Assembly: GCF_943371255.1 (NCBI RefSeq)
Contig: NZ_CALRUC010000002.1
Span: 1 to 64,000, forward strand
Length of the DNA: 64,000 bases
Direction of reading: 5' to 3'
DNA from: Ferrovibrio terrae_B
Lineage (GTDB): Bacteria; Pseudomonadota; Alphaproteobacteria; Ferrovibrionales; Ferrovibrionaceae
Shown here: piece by piece, positions 15,330 to 22,586 of the stretch
How the letters are laid out: every line of letters starts with the position of its first letter
How positions within the stretch are numbered: position 1 is the stretch's first letter
The notes under the pieces: generated by a model
Seen by the model: the letters and a program-made list of their open reading frames with translations, nothing else
The model's database searches: none
What the model was told of the DNA's origin: nothing
Made by a program: the position numbers and the translations under genes

Positions 15330-15545
15330 ATGACCGACGTTGCCGACGACGCCCAGCGCAGCGAACAGACATTCACCGACGCCGCGCTCAAGCAGGTGCG
15401 GCGCCCGCTTGTTTGCGAGAGCGATCCCGATCCGCGCGACTGCGCGGATTGCGGCAATGCGATTCCGATCGAGCGTCTGCGCGCCTGGCGCATCGCCGTC
15501 CGCTGTGTGCAGTGCCAGGTATTGAGAGACGGGAGAAGCCTGTGA
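15330..15545 (+). CDS. TraR/DksA-type zinc-finger protein
   Basis: A 71-residue protein with the TraR/DksA C4 zinc finger: CADCGNAIPIERL, then VRCVQCQ. TraR-like proteins bind the RNA polymerase secondary channel and change promoter choice without ppGpp. The size is typical of phage TraR homologues, which are common in Mu-like phages near the lysis genes. It starts two bases after the previous stop and overlaps the next gene by four bases (GTGA). Confidence 0.85.
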   Translation: MTDVADDAQRSEQTFTDAALKQVRRPLVCESDPDPRDCADCGNAIPIERLRAWRIAVRCVQCQVLRDGRSL

Positions 15546-15940
15546 CGCTCGAAGACATCAAGGAATGGGCCGCCATTGGCAACTTAGTCATGCCAATCGT
15601 GCTGGGCGGAATCATCCTCTGGCTCAACAAGTATTTCGTGCCGCGCGAAGAGCATGGTGAAACCGTTATCCAGCTGAAGGCGGCGCTGACGGCGCTGAGC
15701 GAGCGACAGCAGGGACAAGCCGAGCGACTCAACAACGGTGATGCAAGGTTCGGCGCTATCGAGCTGCGGATCGCTGCGCTGCCCACCAGCGGCGAGATTT
15801 CCGATCTGCGCGTGGGCATGGAGCGGCTCGCCGGCGATCTGCGGGTGAGCCAGGAGCAATACGAAGGTATCCGGGCACTGTTCGACATGGTGCGCGGGCA
15901 TATGGCCGTGATCGATGACCATCTGCGGAGGCAGTCCTAA
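15542..15940 (+). CDS. DUF2730 family phage protein
   Basis: A 132-residue protein with one N-terminal transmembrane helix (IGNLVMPIVLGGIILWLN) and a long coiled-coil-like remainder. This is the pattern of DUF2730 proteins of Mu-like phages (gp25 position). The GTG start is coupled to the TraR-like gene. The role is unknown; a membrane-anchored lysis accessory is possible. Confidence 0.75.
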   Translation: MTLEDIKEWAAIGNLVMPIVLGGIILWLNKYFVPREEHGETVIQLKAALTALSERQQGQAERLNNGDARFGAIELRIAALPTSGEISDLRVGMERLAGDLRVSQEQYEGIRALFDMVRGHMAVIDDHLRRQS

Positions 15941-16245
15941 TGAAACTCGACCAGACTTTCAGCGAGCATCGACGCCTCGCCATCCTGCGCGTGCTTGCGA
16001 TGGCGCCGGGGTATCGCGCCAACTGCTCGATCCTCGAAGGTGCTGTAAACCGCGTAGGCGTTGATAGCACGCGAACCCAGATACGCAACGAGATGCGCTG
16101 GTTGTCGGAGCAGGGCCTGGCGACCCTCGAAGAGGATCTCGCGCCTTACCTGGTCGCCGTCGCCACGACCGACGGTATCGCCGTCTCGCAGGGCAAGATT
16201 ATGCGGATCGGCGTGCAGAAGCCCGCGCCTACCGACCGCGGCTGA
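15940..16245 (+). CDS. gp26-position winged-helix phage protein
   Basis: A 101-residue protein of the VpaChn25_0724-like family common in Mu-like phages, immediately upstream of the small terminase. Residues 8-70 (HRRLAILRVLAMAPGYRANC, RTQIRNEMRWLSEQGL) suggest a winged helix. It shares one base with the DUF2730 stop. It may regulate DNA or assist packaging; the function is unproven. Confidence 0.75.
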   Translation: MKLDQTFSEHRRLAILRVLAMAPGYRANCSILEGAVNRVGVDSTRTQIRNEMRWLSEQGLATLEEDLAPYLVAVATTDGIAVSQGKIMRIGVQKPAPTDRG

Positions 16246-16256
16246 GCGATAGCGGC

Positions 16257-16823
16257 ATGGGAAAGAAGGGCATCATCGACACGCTGCCGGAAGAAACACG
16301 GCGACTGCTGCAGGGCTTGCGCGACCGCGGCCACACCATAACCGCGATCCATGAAAAGCTGCTTGAGCTTGATGTGGAGGTTTCCCGCGGCACCGTTGGG
16401 CGCTGGGTCAAGGATTACGATGAGCTGGGCGAAGAGCTGGCTGAAATCCGTGCAGCCGCCGAAGGACTGATGAAGCCCATCATCGAGCGCGGCGGCGATG
16501 ACCGCACCTCACGGCTGAATATCGAGCTGATGCAGGCGCTGCTGTTCAAGCTGAGCAACGCGGCCCGCGGCGGCAAGATCGCGATAACCCCGCAGGACAT
16601 GATGTTCCTGAGTCGGGCCACGAAAGACCTGCAGGCCGCCATCAAGGCAATCTCCGATGCCGCCCTGGTCGAGATCAAGGTGCGGCGCGAACTGCAAACA
16701 GATCAGGCGAAGAAGCTGGCGGCGGCGGCGCCGAAAGCTGGCCTCAACAAAGACCAGGTTGCATTCATTCGCGCGGAGATCCTCGGCGTAGACGTGGACA
16801 AGGGCGAGGCTGGCAATGGATGA
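16257..16823 (+). CDS. DUF3486 protein, probable small terminase (gp27-like)
   Basis: A 188-residue DUF3486 protein. The N-terminal 55 residues contain an HTH (LLQGLRDRGHTITAIHEKLLE, then SRGTVGRWVKDY), followed by helical oligomerisation segments. In Mu-like phages this gene sits just before the large terminase and is taken to recognise the packaging start. The terminase gene overlaps it by eight bases. Confidence 0.85.
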   Translation: MGKKGIIDTLPEETRRLLQGLRDRGHTITAIHEKLLELDVEVSRGTVGRWVKDYDELGEELAEIRAAAEGLMKPIIERGGDDRTSRLNIELMQALLFKLSNAARGGKIAITPQDMMFLSRATKDLQAAIKAISDAALVEIKVRRELQTDQAKKLAAAAPKAGLNKDQVAFIRAEILGVDVDKGEAGNG

Positions 16824-18477
16824 CAGTGTCCTTGCCGATGTGGACGTGGTCGAAGCGACGGTAGAATCCGTGGTGCCGCTTGAAGGCGGCGAGCGCGTTG
16901 CTGCGCTAAAAATTGTGGAAGAGATCCAAGCCGGCCGCTCTGGTCGGCTTCTGCTTCCCGAGCAGGTGCCGAAGATTCTGCTTCCCTACCAGGCGGAATG
17001 GCACCGCGACCAGGCGCCAATTCGCATCTGCGAAAAAAGCCGCCGTATCGGATACTCCTGGGGCGCGCTGGCTGCTGAGGCTGCAATCGAGGCATCGGCC
17101 GCACCGGACGCCGGTGGCATGGACCAGTTTTACATGGGCTATAACATGCTCATGGCTGCCGAGTTTATCGGCGATGCCGCGTTCTTTGCCCGCGCCTATG
17201 GTATGGCGATCTCGAATATCGATGTGTGGAAAGAGACGATCGTTATCCGCGATGAGAGACGCGATATCGTCACGTACAAAGTGCAGTTCGCCAGCGGGCA
17301 CAAGATCGAGGCGCTGAGTTCTAATCCGCACAACTGGCGATCTCGCCAGGGTCATGCACGCATTGACGAAGCCGCCTTCCATAAAAACCTCAAGGAAGTG
17401 GTCAAGGGCGCTCTCGCCTTCAAGATGTGGGGCGGCCGAATCGATGTCGTCTCGACGCATAATGGTGAGGACAACGATTTCAACGAGCTGTTGAAAGACG
17501 TGAAGGCGAAGAAGCTGCCGTGGTCTCTGCATCGCATTACGTTTGATGATGCGTTGCGCCAAGGCTTCTATAAGCGTGTCTGCCTGGTGAAGCTCAAGAA
17601 GCCCTGGTCCCAGTCTGACGAAGACGATTACCGCGCCGCCACCTATGCCGACTATCCATCCAGCGATGACGCCCAGGAGGAATTGGACTGCATCGCCAAG
17701 CGTGGATCTGGTGCTTACTTCACGCGCATGCTGATCGAGTTCTGCCAGGAGGACGGCATCCCTGTGATCCGGTTCAGTCAGCCGGCGGAGTATGTCCTCG
17801 ATCAAGACCGCGCGACGATCGCGGCTAAATGGATCGCCGATGTGCTCAAGCCGCTGATCGACGCGATGCCGGGCAAGCGTACAGTGTTCGGTCAGGACTT
17901 CGGACGAGACGGCGATCTCTCCGTTGTTTGGCCTCTGCAGCAGATCGCACCATTGAAGTGGCGCACGCCGTTCATTCTCGAAATGCGGCGCATTCCTTTC
18001 GATGTACAGCGGCAGGTGGTCAAGTTCTTGCTCGAAGAGCTGCCGCTGTTCCATCACGCGAAGTTCGATGCTCGTGGTAACGGCCAGAGCCATGCCGAGG
18101 CTGCGCTGCAGCTGCGCGGACCGCAGCAGATCGACTGTGTCATGGCTACGCCGCAGTGGTATGCCGAATGGTTCCCCAAATACCGTCAGGCTTACGAAGA
18201 CCAATCGATCATCGTTCCCAAGAGTGAAGACGTGATCGCCGACCACCGTTCAGTGGTGTTGGTCAAGGGTGCGCCCAGTATGAGCGACAAGCGGACAAAA
18301 GGTTCCGATGGCGAAGGCCGGCATGGTGACTCTGCTATTGCTGGCTTGCTTGCCTGGGCGGCGACGCAGACCGAAGGGCAGCCGGCTTTTGGCGTCACTA
18401 TCGAAGACAACCAGGCGGACGATTACGAGAGCGAGCGCAGCTCTGTATTTGGTCTGCTGAGCGGGAGAACGCGGTAA
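16816..18477 (+). CDS. terminase large subunit (Mu gp28-like)
   Basis: A 553-residue packaging motor. The ATPase has a P-loop variant EKSRRIGYSWG (residues about 73-83), as in Mu gp28, and Walker B with D184 and E185 (RIDEAAFHK). The RNase H-like nuclease has an acidic motif FGQDFGRDGD around D361. It would cut and pump DNA, headful-style in Mu. Length and order (small terminase, large terminase, portal) match Mu. The stop shares one base with the portal start. Confidence 0.93.
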   Translation: MDDSVLADVDVVEATVESVVPLEGGERVAALKIVEEIQAGRSGRLLLPEQVPKILLPYQAEWHRDQAPIRICEKSRRIGYSWGALAAEAAIEASAAPDAGGMDQFYMGYNMLMAAEFIGDAAFFARAYGMAISNIDVWKETIVIRDERRDIVTYKVQFASGHKIEALSSNPHNWRSRQGHARIDEAAFHKNLKEVVKGALAFKMWGGRIDVVSTHNGEDNDFNELLKDVKAKKLPWSLHRITFDDALRQGFYKRVCLVKLKKPWSQSDEDDYRAATYADYPSSDDAQEELDCIAKRGSGAYFTRMLIEFCQEDGIPVIRFSQPAEYVLDQDRATIAAKWIADVLKPLIDAMPGKRTVFGQDFGRDGDLSVVWPLQQIAPLKWRTPFILEMRRIPFDVQRQVVKFLLEELPLFHHAKFDARGNGQSHAEAALQLRGPQQIDCVMATPQWYAEWFPKYRQAYEDQSIIVPKSEDVIADHRSVVLVKGAPSMSDKRTKGSDGEGRHGDSAIAGLLAWAATQTEGQPAFGVTIEDNQADDYESERSSVFGLLSGRTR

Positions 18478-19916
18478 TGAGTATTTTTCAGCGCTTTAAA
18501 GCAGCGTTCAAATCACCCGAACCTGCCACGCAGTTCCGTGAAGCTGCCGGCAAGACGATTGATGCCGATGAGGACAACTGGCGCCCGCTGACGGAAGACG
18601 CCCGCCGCGACCTGTCGCCGGTCACCCAGCGGCGCATGCAGGAAATCGCCGTGCACCTGTGGGAGCGCAACCTGATCGCCCGGCAGATCATCGAGCTGCC
18701 CGTCGCCTATCTGCTTGCAGAAGGCGTGACGGTGAAGGTTGCTGACGAAGAGGCATCGGACTGGCTGCGGCTGTTCTGGCGCGATCCGATCAATCGCATG
18801 GCCCAACGCATCGAGCAGATGGTGCGCGAGCTGTCGCTTTTCGGTGAGCAATGCTTCCCGGCCTTCGTGAACGAGATGAACGGGCATGTCCGCATCGGCG
18901 TGCTGGATCCGAGTCTGATCGAACAGGTGATCATGGATCCTGACAATAGCGCGCAGCCGATTGGCATCGTGACTGCTCGTGACCGTAAAGGACGACGCCG
19001 GCGATATCGCGTGATCGTTAATGGCGACGAAAATGTTTTCTCGAAGAACACGCAGACCATCCGGCAGCAGTTTGCCGATGGTGAATGTTTCTATTTTGCC
19101 ATCAACCAGCTGTCGGCCGGCCGCCGCGGCCGCTCCGACATTCTGGCGCAGGCCGACTGGGCGGACGCCTACGAAACATTCCTGTTCCGCGCCATTGATA
19201 GGTCGGATCTGCTCAACTCGTTCATCTGGGATGTAAAGATGAACGGCGCGACGCAAGACCAGGTCGAGGAGCGCGCTAAGAAAATCCTGCCGCCGAAACC
19301 GAACAGCGTCCGCGTTCACAACGACAGTGAGGAGTGGAAGGCCGAGACACCGGATCTCAAGGCTGCGGACAACCAGCAGCTGGCGCGGCTGTTCCGCAAT
19401 CACCTGCTTGGTGGCAGCGCCATCCCGGAACACTGGTTTGGTGGCGGCGGCGATGTAAACCGCGCAACCGCCGGCGAGATGGGCGAACCCACCTTCAAGA
19501 CGTTCAGCATGCGCCAGGCGGCGGTGAAGAACATCCTGACCGAGATCTGCACCTATGTGGTGCGCTGCCGCCTGCAGCGTCTGTACGGTGCCAATGCGGA
19601 CAATATCGCGCAGCAGCTGGCCGAGGACGATTATCAGGTTGGCATCGAGTTCCCTGAAATGACAGCGCGCGATACCACGTCCTACGCCGCTGCGCTGGCC
19701 CAGGTGGTGATCGCCTGTGCCACCGCCATCGACCGCCATCTCATGACCGAGGAAACCGCCGTTTCGATCATCGGCGCCATTGCCGGCCGGCTCGGCGTTC
19801 GCATCGATCCTTCCGAGGAATTACGGAATGCGCGCGAAGCCAGGACCGCGCGTGAGGAAAACGATGTGTTTGCGGATCCGCCGCCGGATGATTCCGGCGA
19901 CGATGCCGACGAATGA
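18477..19916 (+). CDS. portal protein (Mu gp29-like, DUF935)
   Basis: A 479-residue portal protein, the dodecameric ring at the capsid vertex through which DNA enters and leaves. It follows the large terminase and has portal-like features: an N-terminal LTEDARRDLSPVTQRRMQEI tract, a central beta-rich clip/wing region and a C-terminal helical and acidic tail (DDSGDDADE). It is complete, and the next start overlaps its stop by four bases. Confidence 0.88.
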   Translation: MSIFQRFKAAFKSPEPATQFREAAGKTIDADEDNWRPLTEDARRDLSPVTQRRMQEIAVHLWERNLIARQIIELPVAYLLAEGVTVKVADEEASDWLRLFWRDPINRMAQRIEQMVRELSLFGEQCFPAFVNEMNGHVRIGVLDPSLIEQVIMDPDNSAQPIGIVTARDRKGRRRRYRVIVNGDENVFSKNTQTIRQQFADGECFYFAINQLSAGRRGRSDILAQADWADAYETFLFRAIDRSDLLNSFIWDVKMNGATQDQVEERAKKILPPKPNSVRVHNDSEEWKAETPDLKAADNQQLARLFRNHLLGGSAIPEHWFGGGGDVNRATAGEMGEPTFKTFSMRQAAVKNILTEICTYVVRCRLQRLYGANADNIAQQLAEDDYQVGIEFPEMTARDTTSYAAALAQVVIACATAIDRHLMTEETAVSIIGAIAGRLGVRIDPSEELRNAREARTAREENDVFADPPPDDSGDDADE

Positions 19917-21274
19917 CCGACAAGGAAAAAGGCAAGGCCTTTAAGGCCGAGCGCCAGCGCCAGGTGAAGCGTGGTGTCGCCATCCAGAAAGACGCTGCCG
20001 AGGAAGTGACGCGGCAGCTGCGGGCTGCAGACCAGAAGATCCGAGCTGAGATGGCTGGGCAGCCCAGCGATTACAAGCAATGGTATCTGCCGCGCCTGCA
20101 GCAGGCCATTCGCCAGGCGATCGATGAGCATGGCGCCGCCGCCACCGCTGCCGTGACGAAAGGTGCCGATGCCGCATGGCAGGCCGGTATAGACCTGGTT
20201 GACAAACCTCTCGCCGCCGGCGGCATCGATCTTGTTGGTAAGCTGCCAGCGATTGATCGTGACCAGCTGCTGGCGATGAAAACCTTTATGACCGGTCGCA
20301 TGGAAGACGTGACGGCCACCACGATCAACCGGATCAACGGCCAGCTCGGCGCCGTGATCATCGGCGCTCAGTCGCCGGGCGATGCAGTCAACGAGATCTC
20401 GCGGCACATCGAAGGCGGCCGCGGCCGCGCGATCGGGATTGTGCAGACCGAAGTGGGCCGGGCCTATGAAGCAGCAAGCCAGCAGCGCAAGGAACAGGCC
20501 GTCGAGGAAGTGCCCGAGCTGCAGAAGCAATGGCGCCGATCAGGCAAGCGCAACAGCCGGCCGAGTCATGACCTGGCGGACGGCCAGATCCAGGCCGTGG
20601 ACCAGCCGTTCATGGTTGGCGGCACGGCGATTATGTATCCGCGTGACCCGAAGGCACCCATAAAGCACACCGCGCGTTGCGGCTGCACATCGCTGCCTTA
20701 CATGGCATCGTGGGAGGTGAAGCATCCGCGCGAAAAACCCTTCACCGCCGATGAGCGCATGGCGAACCGCAACAAGCGCGACGTGGCGGATCTGCGCGCG
20801 GCCGACTACAGCGACTGGGCCGGCAAGACCATCGACCGTAAGCGCCACGCCACCGGCGAGATCCGCACGGTGGCGCAGTTGCCGGAGAGCGTGACAAAGA
20901 AACTGGCGCCGCGCGGCATAGCGCCGATGGGTACCGATATCGTGATCGGAGATCGCCAGCTGCTGCATATGCGACGTGAGCTGCATGTGAAGCGGAAGGC
21001 CGACGCGCTGCCGATGGATCTGTTGCGCTCTCTGCCTGATCGGCTGGCGCAGCCGCGTGCGATCATGCTCGATCGCCGCGCCAAAGAGCCGACGCTGGTG
21101 TTTGTGATCAAGGTTTCCGGCCAGGCCCGGCTGGCGCGTGTGGTGGTGAAGCTGGGCGACATGGATCGCCGGATGGCACACAAGCGCGGTAACATCATCG
21201 TCACCGGCAGCCTGGTCGATAAAGCCGACCTGGCCGATGGCAACGCCTACGAGATCTTGCTGGGGAAGCTGTAG
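19913..21274 (+). CDS. Mu F-like minor head protein
   Basis: A 453-residue protein in the gpF/gp30 position. The central region (GRGRAIGIVQTEVGRAYEAAS, then WRRSGKRNSRPSHDLADGQ, and a late CGCTSLPY) carries the phage Mu F head-morphogenesis signature. The C-terminal 150 residues look like an added nuclease/toxin-like (PBECR-type) domain often fused to F-like proteins. It is probably injected or used in head assembly. The structured RNA candidate at 21274 starts at its last base. Confidence 0.85.
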   Translation: MTDKEKGKAFKAERQRQVKRGVAIQKDAAEEVTRQLRAADQKIRAEMAGQPSDYKQWYLPRLQQAIRQAIDEHGAAATAAVTKGADAAWQAGIDLVDKPLAAGGIDLVGKLPAIDRDQLLAMKTFMTGRMEDVTATTINRINGQLGAVIIGAQSPGDAVNEISRHIEGGRGRAIGIVQTEVGRAYEAASQQRKEQAVEEVPELQKQWRRSGKRNSRPSHDLADGQIQAVDQPFMVGGTAIMYPRDPKAPIKHTARCGCTSLPYMASWEVKHPREKPFTADERMANRNKRDVADLRAADYSDWAGKTIDRKRHATGEIRTVAQLPESVTKKLAPRGIAPMGTDIVIGDRQLLHMRRELHVKRKADALPMDLLRSLPDRLAQPRAIMLDRRAKEPTLVFVIKVSGQARLARVVVKLGDMDRRMAHKRGNIIVTGSLVDKADLADGNAYEILLGKL

Positions 21275-21402
21275 CCTGCCGGCGAGGGACGCAACTCCCC
21301 TCGAAACCCACATGCAGCGGCCGGATCGCTCCGGGCCGAAGGTGGGCCGGTCGCCCTGACGGGCCACCGGGATCAAGCCGGTTTCAGATCACGCCGGCAG
21401 GC
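21274..21402. ncRNA. candidate structured RNA or bidirectional terminator
   Basis: An 11-bp perfect inverted repeat, GCCTGCCGGCG (21274-21284) with CGCCGGCAGGC (21392-21402), closes about 107 nt. Inside are at least three more hairpins: GAGGG/CCCTC, GGCCGGA tcgc TCC-GGGCC with a bulged G, and ACCGG gatcaag CCGGT. The block fills the gap between two convergent genes, the F-like gene and the lipoprotein gene. No T-run follows, so it is not a standard terminator. Transcribed from either strand it would fold into a multibranch structure. No known RNA family is recognised. Confidence 0.5.
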
Positions 21403-21441
21403 AGCTCTAATTTAGGGCCGTTTGAGCCGGGGTTAAAGGGG

Positions 21442-21972
21442 CTATTTCTGGGCAACGGATTCGATGGCGATGCCGTACTCGGGATCCAGGAAGGTACCGC
21501 CCAGGGACATGCTCCATTCCCGGAAAGCCAGCCGGTTGTTGTCGGGCGGCAGCAGGCGGCCATTCAGCACCGTCTCGCCGCCGGCCTTGAGGCCGATGAT
21601 GGTCCGCCCCAGGGCGTCGGCGGCAGTAATCGATTTGGTATCGGTCTTGAGCCTGGCGCCACAGCCCAGGTCGAACACCACCACGACATTGGCGCGCTCG
21701 GCCGTCTCGTATGCCCTGGTGAATGTCACGCGCCAGGCCCGGATCTGGCCGCCAGGCACCGCGGCCGCAAAGGCTGCCTTGGCGGCGGGCACCAGGCTGT
21801 CGAGCTGCTGTTGCCCCGCCAGGCGGTTCTGGTCGCCTGTGGCCGCGCGGTAGCGGTCCCGGTATTCGCTGATGGTCCGGCAGAACGCCTGCTGTTCGGC
21901 CGGCAGGGTGGGCTTCTCCTCCCCGCAGGCGGCCAGGATCAGCGGCAGGAGCAGGAACGGCAGGCGGCGCAT
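21442..21972 (-). CDS. lipoprotein moron on the opposite strand
   Basis: A 176-residue lipoprotein. A signal peptide ends in lipobox LILAAC with Cys16, followed by a soluble domain of about 160 residues (EQQAFCRTISEYRDRYRAAT, then FDLGCGARLKTDTKS), possibly with a disulphide. It is the only leftward gene inside the late region and has its own AGGGGAA ribosome site. This is typical of a moron expressed from the lysogen, for example for superinfection exclusion. No homologue is recognised, so the target is unknown. Confidence 0.75.
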   Translation of the reverse strand: MRRLPFLLLPLILAACGEEKPTLPAEQQAFCRTISEYRDRYRAATGDQNRLAGQQQLDSLVPAAKAAFAAAVPGGQIRAWRVTFTRAYETAERANVVVVFDLGCGARLKTDTKSITAADALGRTIIGLKAGGETVLNGRLLPPDNNRLAFREWSMSLGGTFLDPEYGIAIESVAQK

Positions 21973-22088
21973 CGTCGGTTTCCCCTATGGCGCGGTCGAG
22001 ATGGCCGGGAGTATCCGGGGCACCGCCGGCCGGGACAACCCAGAGAGGGCGGTAAAAAGGAAATGGCGGTTTTCCGGCAAACAGATTT

Positions 22089-22175
22089 GCGGGCGGTTTT
22101 AAGGCCCGCTGGCGCGTGGTGAGCCCCTGTCCGCGGTGGTTTTAGCCCGAAGCTTTTAAACGCGTTTTTAAACGC
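22089..22175. promoter_or_regulatory. AT-rich repeats in the 398-bp gap upstream of the capsid operon
   Basis: The 398 bases from 21973 to 22370 contain no convincing gene. This part has a hairpin GCGGGC...GCCCGC (22089-22109). It also has two direct copies of TTTTAAACGC, at 22154-22163 and 22166-22175, 12 bases apart and very AT-rich for this genome. They could be regulator sites or promoter elements for the capsid genes or the divergent lipoprotein gene. No clear -10/-35 pair was found. Confidence 0.4.
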
Positions 22176-22259
22176 CTCTGGCGGCCCGACAGGGCCATTC
22201 GTGGCCCTGGGCGAGGGGCGCAGGGGCGTCTCGGGTCAATCGGCAGGTTTTCAGGGTGG

Positions 22260-22370
22260 GGGTGGCGCCCGCCACCCTGCTTCGGTCCAGGGGTGGTCGG
22301 TACGGTCGGCCGGCATGATGACGCAGGCCACCGGCCCGCGCAACCCACCTTCGGAACAAGGACCGAAACG
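22260..22370 (+). promoter_or_regulatory. structured 5' leader predicted to mask a ribosome site
   Basis: A hairpin GGGTGGC gccc GCCACCC (22260-22277) is followed by three nested stems: TTCGGTCC (22281-22288) with GGACCGAA (22360-22367), GGTGG (22292-22296) with CCACC (22345-22349) plus two G-U pairs, and GGCCGG (22308-22313) with CCGGCC (22331-22336). The 3' strand of the base stem contains part of the AAGGA ribosome site for the gene starting at 22371. Folding would therefore hide it. This looks like translational control of the capsid operon. Confidence 0.55.
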
Positions 22371-22586
22371 ATGGCCGAAAAGAAACTGTCGGCGGCTGAA
22401 GCCGCCAAGCTCGTTCACCGGCTGGTGCCCCAGCTCGGCAAGGACGGCAAACCCACCGGCGAGATGGACAAGGCGCCGGTCACCGAGGCGGAAGTGCTGA
22501 GCTTCCGTGAAGACGGCAACGCCGTGATCGTCGTGACGATCGCCGGCGAAAAGCTGTTCGGCGAGCTGAAGGGCGAAAAGAAGTGA
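22371..22586 (+). CDS. small capsid-operon protein
   Basis: A 71-residue protein (KKLSAAEAAKLVHRLVPQL, then EAEVLSFREDGNAVIVVTIAG) starting just after the structured leader and overlapping the protease-capsid gene by four bases. No known domain. Its position suggests an assembly accessory or a translational-coupling gene for the large polyprotein that follows. Confidence 0.65.
   Translation: MAEKKLSAAEAAKLVHRLVPQLGKDGKPTGEMDKAPVTEAEVLSFREDGNAVIVVTIAGEKLFGELKGEKK

Noticed and set aside
16906..18246. Long minus-strand frame opposite the terminase
   Set aside because: The forward frame has unmistakable terminase motifs. The reverse one has no conserved pattern and no plausible start.
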